A DNA stretch of 64,000 bases. Origin: Coprococcus_C hominis. Lineage in GTDB: Bacteria; Bacillota; Clostridia; Lachnospirales; Lachnospiraceae. The DNA lies in the NCBI RefSeq assembly GCF_020687505.1, contig NZ_JAJEQT010000009.1. One strand, written 5' to 3'. The first letter of the stretch is position 1; the number at the start of each line of letters is the position of its first letter. Positions 28,017-37,419 of the stretch are shown here, one piece after another. The position numbers and the translations under genes are program-made. Below the pieces are notes generated by a model, which had not been told where the DNA came from, made no database searches, and saw only the letters and a list, made by a program, of their open reading frames with translations.

Positions 28017-29594
28017 ATGCTGGAAGATGAACAGAAGAAAATAATCACATATCACAGAATCTGGTTTGTACGTCTGATTGCAATGATTGTGGCATGTCAG
28101 GCATTGAAACAGTTAATCGGTGCATCACCATTGTGGAGAGAAGAATATCCATTTGGGCTTGCTTTTTACACGAAGTATGCCAGACTTTGCAATCTGGATG
28201 ATTTTGTTAAAGTGTATGGTGCAAATTTCTGGCTAGGACTGGACGTGTTATTTACCTGCGCATTGGTGTGCTATGTTCTGGCATGGATTATGCAGAAGGT
28301 AAATGAAAAAACTTCGGCGCGTCTGGATTTGTTCGCGGATGTGACAATAATTGTAGTTTTGATTGTCGATTTTATAAGCAATATGTATTGTTTTAAGGCA
28401 CATGTTTATGCAGAACAAAGTACAGTTTTGTATTTTGTGCGAATAGCTGTGATGATAATTGTTTTGCTTATCCACATATACGAGTATCGGCGAAATAAGA
28501 ATTTGTTTGATAAGGAGACCAAAGCGGTTCATATATCGTCTCTGGTTGTGGGAATTGCGTTCGTGTGTGTATCCGCATTTTTTGTTGGAAAGAATTTTGT
28601 TATTTACAATAATTACAAATCATTCTATGGTGCATATTCAAAAGAAGAACACGGTCCGGATGCAACATATGAGGATAAAGTAATGAATTACAACGAGCGT
28701 GCAGTGGCAAATGGGGATGAACTGTTTTTCTTTCATAAAACTGAGAATGCAATCTGCAAGGTTGGTGAAGAAGGCGACATGTCGACAATCATTACACTCG
28801 ATGACATCAGGAAGGCATGGATGATGGATGACAGTGAGGAAACAGGACGCATTTACCGGTTAGATTACTACGACGGATATGTATATTTTACATATTATTT
28901 ACAGGATGCTTATTTCTTAAGCCGGATAAATGTGGAAAATGGAAATGTAGATGAACCATATACAGATTCAGCTTTTTATTGCGCAATAAAAGATGGATAT
29001 CTCTATTATGAGACTCCTGTAGACGATGATTATGAGTATTTTGATGTATATAGGGTAAAAATAGAGAGTCAGATAAATATAGATAAGAAGGAATTATATC
29101 TGGGAAAATTTATTGGCCAAGCTTATAGTCGTGCAAAGGATTTTTATGCTGAGATTATCTATGATGATGATAGTTATTATCTGGAAGCTGTCTATAATGA
29201 ATATGGTGAAAAAAGTATCAGGAAAAATGGAAACAGATATCTGTTATGTATAGATGAGAATGGGATGTATACGTTAAAAAAGTGTGAGAAAACAGACCAG
29301 AAACAAGAGTCCAATGAAACACAGTATATAACAATATCGGAACATGTTCTGGAGTATAATTCCTATGGTGATAAACTGTTTTATCTGAAACAGGAAAATG
29401 GAAATACAGAATTGATACAGACGGATTTGAATGGCAATAATGAAAAAGTTCTAAAGCGATATGCGGATTGCTATGAATCGGTTGCATATACTGATCCGAC
29501 CTACATCTTTTCAATTATGGTATGTGAGGACAAGCTTGTTGTCATGTATGAGGATCAGGAGAGCAATCCGAAGTATGATGTGGTTGGGTATTGA
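28017..29594 (+). CDS. Multi-pass membrane protein with C-terminal beta-rich sensor-like domain
   Basis: I do not recognise the family of this 525-aa protein. The N-terminal 200 residues hold about five hydrophobic segments (for example LGLDVLFTCALVCYVLAWIM, VTIIVVLIVDFISNMY, FVRIAVMIIVLLIHIY, ISSLVVGIAFVCVSAFFVG). The extracytoplasmic remainder has repeated short strands rich in Tyr/Asp/Gly (YRLDYYDGYVYFTYY, AIKDGYLYYETP, YGDKLFYLKQENGN), similar in style to beta-propeller proteins such as DUF5050. The start has GGGGGGAG as RBS. It opens an AT-richer accessory pocket. Confidence 0.75.
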   Translation: MLEDEQKKIITYHRIWFVRLIAMIVACQALKQLIGASPLWREEYPFGLAFYTKYARLCNLDDFVKVYGANFWLGLDVLFTCALVCYVLAWIMQKVNEKTSARLDLFADVTIIVVLIVDFISNMYCFKAHVYAEQSTVLYFVRIAVMIIVLLIHIYEYRRNKNLFDKETKAVHISSLVVGIAFVCVSAFFVGKNFVIYNNYKSFYGAYSKEEHGPDATYEDKVMNYNERAVANGDELFFFHKTENAICKVGEEGDMSTIITLDDIRKAWMMDDSEETGRIYRLDYYDGYVYFTYYLQDAYFLSRINVENGNVDEPYTDSAFYCAIKDGYLYYETPVDDDYEYFDVYRVKIESQINIDKKELYLGKFIGQAYSRAKDFYAEIIYDDDSYYLEAVYNEYGEKSIRKNGNRYLLCIDENGMYTLKKCEKTDQKQESNETQYITISEHVLEYNSYGDKLFYLKQENGNTELIQTDLNGNNEKVLKRYADCYESVAYTDPTYIFSIMVCEDKLVVMYEDQESNPKYDVVGY

Positions 29595-29642
29595 GAATTA
29601 AATATATATGATTATTTACGGCATAGCTGTGAAACTGGCTGA

Positions 29643-29822
29643 TGGCCTTATGAAAGGCGTGTGGTATGCAAGGGTGAAAAGCCGGAAAACCAGATGGTTT
29701 ACATGTACACATTTGTTGTCACAAACATGGATTCATTACCAGAGTATCTCATCAAATTTTACTACAAAAGAGGACTGATGGAAAACTTCATAGGAGTCCT
29801 TTGCCATTTTATGTTGCAGTGA
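29643..29822 (+). pseudogene. Remnant of a DDE transposase (IS1380/IS4-like)
   Basis: No intact gene lies between 29595 and 29885, but one frame reads WPYERRVVCKGEKPENQM, then VYMYTFVVTNMDSLPEY, then LIKFYYKRGLMENFIGV. This matches the conserved C-terminal part of IS1380-type transposases (FVVTNM and FYNQRGTMENFIKE in intact proteins). An in-frame TGA at 29640-29642 and a stop at 29820-29822 bound the piece, and no terminal repeats remain. It is a decayed insertion sequence. Confidence 0.72.
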
Positions 29823-29885
29823 CAGGGGCTCCGTTTCATTTTGAAGAGTTAAGAGAAACGCCGACTATTAAGAGGAGGGAAAAGG

Positions 29886-30608
29886 ATGTTGTATATAGGA
29901 TCCAGAATACAGGAATATCGTAAGAAAGCCGAACTGAGTCAGGAAGAATTTGCTGATAAGATAGGTGTAAGCAGACAGGCAGTGTCCAAATGGGAGAGAG
30001 ATAAGGCATATCCGGATCTTGACAGACTTGTGTGTATATGTGAGATACTTGATGTTCAGATGGATGAGCTTATATATGGAGAAGAAAGAAAAAAACAGGG
30101 TGAACTGACTCAGGAGAATTTAGCATCAAACAATATAGTGCACATGAAAAATCTTCGAGGCAGGAACCGGTTCATGAGGCTTAAAGTAATATTTGGAATT
30201 ATGACAGTTATATGTATATTTTCCATTGTTATGATGGCAGTGTTGTTTGTCAGGAATGAGTGGAGCAACCATAAAGATAAAAACGATAATGTACGTGTTG
30301 AGAAGGTGTACCAGCAGTATACAAAGGCTGATCTGTGTTATTTTGATGATGATGGAAGAAAGATAATGAATACTGTATGGCTTGATGTGCCTGGAATACG
30401 GGATGGAGATTATATACAGTGTTACACAGGAAATGATAATTCAGGATTGTTTTTGAACTACAGCCTGTCGACGCTGATTTTTGTTGCGGTTTTTGTGATT
30501 GTAATGATTATCCTTCTGATACTTACAGGATCCGAGATGCAAAGAATAAAGAAAGAGGAAATACTTCAGATAATACTTGAGGATGAAAAAGCGGATGAAG
30601 AAATTTAA
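29886..30608 (+). CDS. Membrane-tethered XRE-family regulator
   Basis: Residues about 5-62 form an XRE helix-turn-helix domain (LSQEEFADKIGVSRQAVSKWERDKAYPDL). It is followed by two hydrophobic helices (residues about 100-121, VIFGIMTVICIFSIVMMAVLF; and about 195-215, LIFVAVFVIVMIILLILTG) enclosing about 75 residues that would lie outside the membrane. A DNA-binding domain on a membrane sensor suggests control by an external or envelope signal. RBS AGGAGGGAAAAGG precedes ATG 29886. It overlaps the next gene. Confidence 0.85.
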   Translation: MLYIGSRIQEYRKKAELSQEEFADKIGVSRQAVSKWERDKAYPDLDRLVCICEILDVQMDELIYGEERKKQGELTQENLASNNIVHMKNLRGRNRFMRLKVIFGIMTVICIFSIVMMAVLFVRNEWSNHKDKNDNVRVEKVYQQYTKADLCYFDDDGRKIMNTVWLDVPGIRDGDYIQCYTGNDNSGLFLNYSLSTLIFVAVFVIVMIILLILTGSEMQRIKKEEILQIILEDEKADEEI

Positions 30609-31722
30609 AAAGGTATTATATGTGATTATATCTGTCGTTATATTTGCAGGTGCAATAGCTGCTGCTTTGGATTTTATGGGCGTAATCAATCTGAAAAACC
30701 ATGATCAGACAGAAGATGAGACGTTGTACTCTGAACTGTGGCATATCGTATTTAAGGGATATGCTTTTTCCGTAAAACCAGTAGGAATAGCTATTATACA
30801 TGAAAGTGGCTGTCTCAACATAAGAAGTACCGACGAGTATCTGGTACAGATAGATGTTGAGGATGATTCTGCTGATGATTTCTGGAATGACAGAGACGGA
30901 CGTGTACAACATATGAAGGAATCCGGCTATACGATGGAACAGTATCCCGAGAAGATTCGTGTGGATGACAGGGAGTATATAAGATATATAGTGAGCATGA
31001 AGGAGGAACGTGGCGCTGAATATGACAGTTCATATTTCTGTGTGCTCATTTCAGATGCAGGAGATGATAAACGGTTTCTCACAGTGGTAAGATTTGATGG
31101 AACAGATATAGCTGCCATGGATACTGCATCGAGAAATGATATGTATGAAAAGGCCATTGATGAGGCAGCTTGTGTTACTTCCAGTGCAGTTCCTACGGAT
31201 GAGACAAATGATATGACAGGCTCATACTGGCAGGCAGATGGGTATTCAGGCACATTCAGTTCAGATGTCGTGAAAGAAGAATATACTGATGCAGAGCTTG
31301 TGGACAGCATTGCAAATGAAGATATATATGTATCCTATGAAATTCCAGAGAATTTCATACTTCTAAGAGATGATCAGACTGGGAAATCTTATTATTCTGA
31401 GGCTGATAAATCACAGGTGATAGTGTCTGTTATTCCGTATACATGGAAGAGTGCAGCTGATATGGCAGAAGACAGCAACTCTGCCGGGATTTCCAAGGTT
31501 ACAGCCGAAGGACAGTATGAGGAAAAGGGAAAAATTTACTATTATTATGCCTATTCCATATTGCGTATACGGAACGGCACAAGGAAGACTTCGTATTACT
31601 TTAATGCGTATACAGATCTTGAAGATGGCAATATATACAGCATAAATGGATTTGCTGATGATTCTCCGGAGATAATGAACCCTAAGACATATACAAGGTT
31701 TATGAGCATTACTGAGGAGTGA
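30595..31722 (+). CDS. Exported/anchored protein of unknown function, two repeated domains
   Basis: An N-terminal signal anchor (KKVLYVIISVVIFAGAIAAAL) is followed by about 340 exported residues. Two halves begin with similar strands (YAFSVKPVGIAII near residue 60 and IYVSYEIPENFILL near residue 240), followed by Tyr-rich beta-type segments, so it may be a tandem domain protein. Starts at 30583 or TTG 30577 are also possible; all overlap the regulator gene, so the pair is coupled and the XRE protein may control or sense this product. Family not recognised. Confidence 0.7.
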   Translation: MKKFKKVLYVIISVVIFAGAIAAALDFMGVINLKNHDQTEDETLYSELWHIVFKGYAFSVKPVGIAIIHESGCLNIRSTDEYLVQIDVEDDSADDFWNDRDGRVQHMKESGYTMEQYPEKIRVDDREYIRYIVSMKEERGAEYDSSYFCVLISDAGDDKRFLTVVRFDGTDIAAMDTASRNDMYEKAIDEAACVTSSAVPTDETNDMTGSYWQADGYSGTFSSDVVKEEYTDAELVDSIANEDIYVSYEIPENFILLRDDQTGKSYYSEADKSQVIVSVIPYTWKSAADMAEDSNSAGISKVTAEGQYEEKGKIYYYYAYSILRIRNGTRKTSYYFNAYTDLEDGNIYSINGFADDSPEIMNPKTYTRFMSITEE

Positions 31723-31888
31723 GAAAATTAAAAAATATATATTGATTGATAAAAAGTGATAAAAATTGCAAAAATCAATCATTGCTACCACTGGTTGCAT
31801 GGATGCTACTGATTTAACCTCGACAGATTTCGGGTGATAAGTGATAATAAATCCGAAAACATATTTTTATCAAGGAGGAACATACTAT

Positions 31889-32704
31889 ATGAAAAACAGA
31901 AGGATGCTGCAGCTGGGACTTGTCACAGTAGTACTTGGAATGTCTCTTGTTGGCTGTGGGACAGACGAGTCGGACAACAAAGCAGAGAAGACAGAGGCAA
32001 CAGAACAGGTAACTGTAACGGAGAAAAATACTACAGGAGAAGATGCTGCTGATATATCGGCAGATGATACGGAGGATATTGCTGATACATATGATGAATC
32101 AACGGAGTTTACGCTTCCGGTATATGATGATTTCACATTGGAGCAGGGACTCAGCGAGAAATATGCAGATATGGACAACAGATCATTTGTGTACAATGGT
32201 ACGAAGCTCATATTAGGAGAATCAACACTCAAGGATCTTATAGATGCAGGTATTCCATTTGATGAGAGTGACCTTAACAACAGTGGCAACAATGTAAATG
32301 TAAATTATGAAACTGAGAGGTATCAGGCATCTATCAACGATTATGTAACAATGCAGTTTAAATTTGGTAATTTCACTGACAGCGAGCAGAAGGCTGAGGA
32401 CTGTGTGCTTTCATATGTGAGATATTCGCACCTCTATGTACCACAGCCGGATTATGATGCTTCCATGAATGCTGAAATCAGTGAATATATGATAGATGGA
32501 GCAAAAAAGGTACATTTTTCATTCCCTACTACCCTTACAAAGGATGAGCTGCTGGAAAATAGCAGTGAAAATGCTGAAGAGGATGGGAAAAATGTAAAGT
32601 ATATGATAGAATCAGAAGTGTATATGGGTGACAGTGGATATGAGTTCGAGTTTAATGATGTAACCGGACAGCTGAAAGAGGTTCGTATAAGCTGGCTTCC
32701 ATAA
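31889..32704 (+). CDS. Lipoprotein of unknown function
   Basis: ATG 31889 follows AAGGAGG (31872-31878) by 10 bases. The 271-aa product has a lipoprotein signal, MKNRRMLQLGLVTVVLGMSL, with lipobox LVGC. A Thr/Glu/Asp-rich linker (residues about 25-75) leads to a folded domain containing LTLGESTLKDLI-like text (KLILGESTLKDLIDAGIPFDES), which suggests a small binding domain. No function recognised. A terminator follows, ending the accessory pocket. Confidence 0.75.
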   Translation: MKNRRMLQLGLVTVVLGMSLVGCGTDESDNKAEKTEATEQVTVTEKNTTGEDAADISADDTEDIADTYDESTEFTLPVYDDFTLEQGLSEKYADMDNRSFVYNGTKLILGESTLKDLIDAGIPFDESDLNNSGNNVNVNYETERYQASINDYVTMQFKFGNFTDSEQKAEDCVLSYVRYSHLYVPQPDYDASMNAEISEYMIDGAKKVHFSFPTTLTKDELLENSSENAEEDGKNVKYMIESEVYMGDSGYEFEFNDVTGQLKEVRISWLP

Positions 32705-32743
32705 GTAATGATTTACTTGTGTATGTCATAAAAAAAATAAAGC

Positions 32744-32780
32744 AATCCCGTTTGGTATATTTTCCAAACGGGATTTTTAT
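32744..32780 (+). terminator. Terminator after the lipoprotein gene
   Basis: Perfect 12-bp stem AATCCCGTTTGG / CCAAACGGGATT with loop TATATTTT, then TTTTAT. Confidence 0.95.
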
Positions 32781-32819
32781 GTTATAGTAAAAGGCGAGAA
32801 TGGGAAGAGGAAAATATAT

Positions 32820-33710
32820 ATGAAGAAAGATAAGTTGAAGATAGAGAAGAAGATATTACGATTATCTTTTCTTGGAAGCCTTTTATTTATTATAGCGGAA
32901 GGAGTTATGGCGTGGATCACGCATTCGCATTCGCTGCTTACGGACTGTTTGTTTGATGCGGCAGATCTTGTTATGATCGGACCGTTTCTTGTGTTGGTGC
33001 CGCTTCTGTATAAGCCGGTTACGGAGAAACACCCATATGGATACTCACAGGTAGAATCGCTATTCCTGCTCGTGAAGTACAGCGTCTTGCTGGCACTCAC
33101 TTGTAATCTGCTTGTGGAGAACGTAAAGCTGCTCGTGCATGGCGGACATGAGGTAAATGCTGGGAAGATTGCAGTGTTTGAGTTCCTTGTCTGCATAGGA
33201 TGTGCAGCGATGTATCTCGTACTGAATCATTACAGTAAGAAATACGAGTCAGAGACGATCAAAGCAGAGCTCTATATGTGGAAGCTGGATGTTGTGAGCA
33301 GCCTGGGTGTGGCGGTTGCATTTGTGGTACAGGTGTTGCTGCTTCATACGAAGCTTCATTTCCTGACACCATATATTGATCCGGCAGTAGCGGCAGTGAT
33401 GGCGATTTTGCTGATCCGGGAGCCGGTCGTTGTGATCTTCCAGAGCATCAAGAATCTGGTTTTGTTTGCACCGGAGGAAGAGGTGTTGAACCAGATCCGT
33501 TCCATCGTAGATAAGCATATGAAGGATTATCCATACGAAGTGACATTCCTTGATGTGATCCAGACGGGACGGAAGATCTGGGTGGAAGTCTATATCGGCA
33601 ACCAGACAGATGTGATACATATCAGCATCCTGCATCAGGTAAGGGATGAGATCAAGCAGGAATTAAAGCACAAATATGATCAGGTATATATCGAGATTAT
33701 TCCGGATTAG
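32820..33710 (+). CDS. Cation diffusion facilitator family transporter
   Basis: This is a proton-coupled divalent metal efflux pump. It has six hydrophobic helices and the CDF metal-site signature in helix 2 (HSHSLLTDCLFDAADL) and helix 5 (KLDVVSSLGVAVAF). KHPYGYSQVES is the family cytoplasmic loop (usually HPYGxxRxE). The 90-residue C-terminal domain is the cytoplasmic metallochaperone-like fold. Length 296 aa is typical. The metal (Zn, Mn, Fe or Co) cannot be told here. Confidence 0.88.
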   Translation: MKKDKLKIEKKILRLSFLGSLLFIIAEGVMAWITHSHSLLTDCLFDAADLVMIGPFLVLVPLLYKPVTEKHPYGYSQVESLFLLVKYSVLLALTCNLLVENVKLLVHGGHEVNAGKIAVFEFLVCIGCAAMYLVLNHYSKKYESETIKAELYMWKLDVVSSLGVAVAFVVQVLLLHTKLHFLTPYIDPAVAAVMAILLIREPVVVIFQSIKNLVLFAPEEEVLNQIRSIVDKHMKDYPYEVTFLDVIQTGRKIWVEVYIGNQTDVIHISILHQVRDEIKQELKHKYDQVYIEIIPD

Positions 33711-33763
33711 AAGACATCCTTGTGGTTTCGTAAGAAACCATATCAATTCGATGAATTCCGGAA

Positions 33764-33804
33764 AAAAATAAGACGTATACAATTATGAAATGATTGTATA
33801 CGTC
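33764..33804 (-). terminator. Terminator of the minus-strand HD hydrolase gene
   Basis: Perfect 12-bp inverted repeat GACGTATACAAT (33772-33783) and ATTGTATACGTC (33793-33804). On the minus strand it is followed by TTATTTTTTT, so it ends transcription from the HD hydrolase gene. Confidence 0.9.
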
Positions 33805-33816
33805 CTTGTTGATGCA

Positions 33817-35064
33817 TTAGTCGAAATACCCGATATAGTCAACCTTGTAGGATCCGTTTGGAAACAGGTAGTTGTACAGATCAATAAAATAATCATCGGT
33901 CATGCTTGCCATGAAATCAACGACAATTTCATTCGGATCCTGACTCAGGTAGTGCTCCATGTATTTATCAATATTAAAATAATGACTATATTGGTTGGCA
34001 CTTCGGATATAATTAATATGATGTTTGTAAAGGATGGATGATTGGTCCATCCTTTTTGCCTGTGTGAGAAGTGCTTCATACATATCGTGGAACATCGGAC
34101 GGATATTGTTGTTGTACATATCATTTAACTGCGGATTGTTATATATTGTCTGATAGTTTTCTGTTTTCGCCTTTGAAAAAGTTTCGTATACATCTTTATC
34201 CATACTGATATAAGGTTTTCCATAGCTGTGCTCTATGATGCTGACTGTCATATTATTGATAATCTGTGCATTGGTTGTGCCAAGCGTACCGGAAGTAAAG
34301 TGGTTATTATTTTCAATCAGACCAATCTTTAATGCGTCCTGCCGGTCCTTGCCAAGATATGCAATAATGTCACTGATCCGCATGATACAGCCCTCCAGTG
34401 TGCCGGGAATCTGTCGTTTGTTCGCAGAAGGATCGGTGTAGCAGTCTTCGAGATTGGTATCAAATTCTCCCCATGGATCCGTGGCAGAAAAGCGCTTTGG
34501 TTTATATTCCTGCTGCTCAAGCTCACCATTATGGCAGATGACACCGTCTAATACCTGCAGGCTTACATTCCGGAAAATCAGATGATCCAGGACACGTGCA
34601 CTGTGAATATTATGATTGAACAATCGTCCGGTATGCCCGTTATAAAGTGCATTTAAGAAACGCTCCCCGGCATGTCCGAACGGAGTGTGACCGATATCAT
34701 GTCCAAGGGAAATCGCTTCAATCAGATCCAGGTTTAAGCCAAGTGTCATGCCGATAGTACGTGCGATACGGGAGACGAGCTGCACATGTAACGCACGCCT
34801 GGAGATATCGTCATTTTTATAGCAGGAGATAACCTGCGTTTTATCCGAATATCGGTTATAATAATTGTTGTGCAGGATTTTCTCGACATCCATAACGAAA
34901 GCAGGACGCCAGAGATGTGGCTTGTCATGATCGTCAAAACGACGGATGATGGCAGAATCCGGGCAGGCATATGGATTGACCCAGTGATTCGCGCGATCCT
35001 GTTCGATACGTTCTGATAAATCTTTGGATAATGTATGGTAACCGTTATTTTTATTTACAGGCAT
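33817..35064 (-). CDS. HD-domain dNTP triphosphohydrolase (dGTPase-like)
   Basis: It is predicted to remove triphosphate from dNTPs. The HD motif segment SLGHDIGHTPFGHAGERFLN and the upstream HVQLVSRIARTIG are those of the dGTPase family; a further motif ISDIIAYLGKDRQDA follows. The start at 35064 (MPVNKNNGYHTLS) has AAAGGA upstream on the minus strand; the longer open frame up to 35271 has no family similarity. 415 aa fits the shorter dGTPase-like group. It is transcribed divergently from the next operon. Confidence 0.9.
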   Translation of the reverse strand: MPVNKNNGYHTLSKDLSERIEQDRANHWVNPYACPDSAIIRRFDDHDKPHLWRPAFVMDVEKILHNNYYNRYSDKTQVISCYKNDDISRRALHVQLVSRIARTIGMTLGLNLDLIEAISLGHDIGHTPFGHAGERFLNALYNGHTGRLFNHNIHSARVLDHLIFRNVSLQVLDGVICHNGELEQQEYKPKRFSATDPWGEFDTNLEDCYTDPSANKRQIPGTLEGCIMRISDIIAYLGKDRQDALKIGLIENNNHFTSGTLGTTNAQIINNMTVSIIEHSYGKPYISMDKDVYETFSKAKTENYQTIYNNPQLNDMYNNNIRPMFHDMYEALLTQAKRMDQSSILYKHHINYIRSANQYSHYFNIDKYMEHYLSQDPNEIVVDFMASMTDDYFIDLYNYLFPNGSYKVDYIGYFD

Positions 35065-35309
35065 GGGACATTCCTTTCTTATATATGTGTTTTTTAACTG
35101 GAAATATCTTAGCATTTTGAAGGGAAAAAGGCAACTGCGGGGCGTATGTATCATGACATAAAATTGTAGAAAAATGGAATTAAAAGATGAAAATAATCCG
35201 GTGACATGATATAATGAAGCACGCTGATATGCACAGGTCATCACGTCGGTGTGTGATGAAGTATGATACAATAAGCATTATGGATTAAGATGATATAGGG
35301 AGCTATCGT

Positions 35310-35483
35310 ATGGAAACATGGTATTATGAAGTAGTAAGCATAGATGGAGATTATGCAAATCTCAAACGGACGGATATTGAGTCCGATGATCTGAAACTGG
35401 TTGCAAGAGCGTTGTTGCCGGAGAATATTGGGGAAGGCTCGAAATTAAAGTATGAATTTCTACAGTATGAGTTGATCGGATGA
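35310..35483 (+). CDS. Small protein, 57 aa, unknown
   Basis: ATG 35310 follows AGGGAG by 7 bases. The product begins METWYYEVVSIDGDYANLKR, contains LLPENIGEGSKLKYEF and ends LIG. The pattern resembles small beta-barrel proteins of the DUF3006 type. An extended -10 (TGATACAAT, ending 35272) lies upstream. The gene is 21 bases before the thioesterase gene, so they probably form an operon. Family assignment is tentative. Confidence 0.65.
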   Translation: METWYYEVVSIDGDYANLKRTDIESDDLKLVARALLPENIGEGSKLKYEFLQYELIG

Positions 35484-35504
35484 GAGCAGGAAAGGAATGA
35501 CAGC

Positions 35505-35987
35505 ATGGAAGAGCAAATAAAAGAAAAACGGGTTGCGGATTCTCTGACAGAACAGTTTCATGAGATTCGTCCGGAACATTTAAATGGCGCAGATGTGATG
35601 TTTGGTGGAATACTGATGGGCTGGATTGACGAGGTGGCAGGTCTTACGGCTATGCGGCATTCTGAGGGACATGTGCTCACAGCATCGGTAGATAATCTGA
35701 CTTTTCTGCGTAGCCTTCGTCAGCATGATATTGTCGTATTGATCGGACGCGTAACCTATGTCGGAAATTCGTCGATGGAAATCCGCGTGGATTCCTATTT
35801 AGAGAAGATAGATGGGATGCGTTATCCGGTGAACCGTGCATATCTGACACTGGTTGCATTGGATGAGGATAATAAGCCGCGGCGGGTACCAAGATTGAAA
35901 TTAGAGACAGTTGTGGAAGAAGCGGAATGGGAGACCGGAAAGAAACGCAGCGAGCTTCGGAAACAGCGAAAGAAGGAAGGCTTTTAG
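35505..35987 (+). CDS. Acyl-CoA thioesterase, hotdog fold
   Basis: It hydrolyses acyl-CoA. The single hotdog domain has the YciA/BFIT-type segment NGADVMFGGILMGWIDEVAGLTA, with the catalytic Asp in WIDEVA, followed by ASVDNLTFLRSLRQHD. The C-terminus is highly basic. 160 aa is usual. RBS AAAGGA. Confidence 0.88.
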   Translation: MEEQIKEKRVADSLTEQFHEIRPEHLNGADVMFGGILMGWIDEVAGLTAMRHSEGHVLTASVDNLTFLRSLRQHDIVVLIGRVTYVGNSSMEIRVDSYLEKIDGMRYPVNRAYLTLVALDEDNKPRRVPRLKLETVVEEAEWETGKKRSELRKQRKKEGF

Positions 35988-36002
35988 AATAGGAGTTTAT
36001 CA

Positions 36003-37397
36003 ATGTTAGAAAAAGTAGACGCAGTCAATAGTGTGATCAATAATTTTATCTGGGGCGTCCCGGCGATGATCTGTATTATCGGTGTTGGGTTATATTTGAG
36101 CTTTCGTACCCGGTTTTTACAGATACGGAAGTTTCCGTATGCCATGAAGGTGACATTCGGACGAATGTTCAAGAAGAAGGAAGCGGGCGACGGTGCGCTC
36201 ACACCGTTTCAGGCAGTCTGTACGGCACTTGCGGCAACGGTTGGAACCGGAAATGTAGCCGGAGTAGCCGGAGCTATCGCCATCGGAGGTCCTGGTGCGA
36301 TTTTCTGGATGTGGATATCTGCACTGCTCGGTATGTGTACGAAGTTTGCAGAGGTTACACTTGCGGTGCATTTTCGCGAGAAAAATAAAGATGGCGATTA
36401 TGTCGGTGGACCGATGTATTATATTAAGAATGGATTGAAGAAGCACTGGCAATGGCTGGCATATCTGTTCTCTGCATTTGGCGTATTGACGGTATTTGGT
36501 ACGGGAAATGCAACGCAGGTCAATACGATCACAACGGCGATTGACTCAGCATTGTTTAATTATAATGTAATTTCCGAGAATCAGGTTTCTACCCTGAATC
36601 TCATTATCGGAATTGTGCTTGCAATCCTGATTGCGCTCATTCTGCTCGGCGGAATTAAGCGGATCGGACAGGTAACAGAGAAACTGGTACCGTTTATGGC
36701 AGTAATGTATATTGTGCTTGCAATCGGAGTTGTGCTGCTGAATGTCAAGAACGTGCCAACGGTATTTGCATCCATCTTTGAAGGCGCATTTAACCCGGCA
36801 TCTGTGACTGGTGGCGTCGTTGGAAGCTTCTTCATGAGTATGAAGAAAGGTGTTTCCCGTGGTATCTTCTCGAACGAGGCTGGTCTTGGTACCGGTTCAA
36901 TCGCACATGCATGTGCAGATACAAGAAAACCGGTAAAGCAGGGATTCTTCGGAATCTTCGAAGTATTTGTTGATACGATAGTGATCTGTACATTGACCGC
37001 ACTTGTAATCTTATGCAGTAAAGTTCCGATTGGATATGGAGAGGCGGCAGGCGCAGAGCTTACAATCAGTGGATTCACTGCGACTTATGGTGGCTGGGTA
37101 TCCATCTTCACAGCGATTGCAATGTGTTGTTTTGCATTTTCAACAATCATCGGCTGGGGACTTTACGGTGTCCGATGTATTGAATTTCTGTTTGGTACAC
37201 GGGTAAATAAACCGTTCATGCTTGTGTATTCCCTGGTTGCAATCGTTGGTGCAACGATGAATCTCGGGCTCCTCTGGAGCATCGCGGAGACATTTAATGG
37301 TTTGATGGTAATCCCGAACCTGATTGCGGTATTCCTGTTGTCGGGTGTCGTGGTGAAGATGGTAAAAGATTATTTTAATGGTATTGAAACATATTAG
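36003..37397 (+). CDS. Alanine/glycine:cation symporter (AGCS family)
   Basis: This is a sodium-coupled transporter of alanine or glycine. The family core is visible: ATVGTGNVAGVAGAIAIGGPGAIFWMWISALLGM, the segment YVGGPMYYI and GIFSNEAGLGTG. There are about 11 hydrophobic helices in 464 aa. It starts 15 bases after the thioesterase gene. Confidence 0.95.
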   Translation: MLEKVDAVNSVINNFIWGVPAMICIIGVGLYLSFRTRFLQIRKFPYAMKVTFGRMFKKKEAGDGALTPFQAVCTALAATVGTGNVAGVAGAIAIGGPGAIFWMWISALLGMCTKFAEVTLAVHFREKNKDGDYVGGPMYYIKNGLKKHWQWLAYLFSAFGVLTVFGTGNATQVNTITTAIDSALFNYNVISENQVSTLNLIIGIVLAILIALILLGGIKRIGQVTEKLVPFMAVMYIVLAIGVVLLNVKNVPTVFASIFEGAFNPASVTGGVVGSFFMSMKKGVSRGIFSNEAGLGTGSIAHACADTRKPVKQGFFGIFEVFVDTIVICTLTALVILCSKVPIGYGEAAGAELTISGFTATYGGWVSIFTAIAMCCFAFSTIIGWGLYGVRCIEFLFGTRVNKPFMLVYSLVAIVGATMNLGLLWSIAETFNGLMVIPNLIAVFLLSGVVVKMVKDYFNGIETY

Positions 37398-37419
37398 TGA
37401 AAGATGAGGAGTAAAGTGG

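Noticed and set aside
33817..35271. Longer 484-aa version of the HD hydrolase
   Set aside because: The extra N-terminal 69 residues are not protein-like and the RBS supports ATG at 35064.
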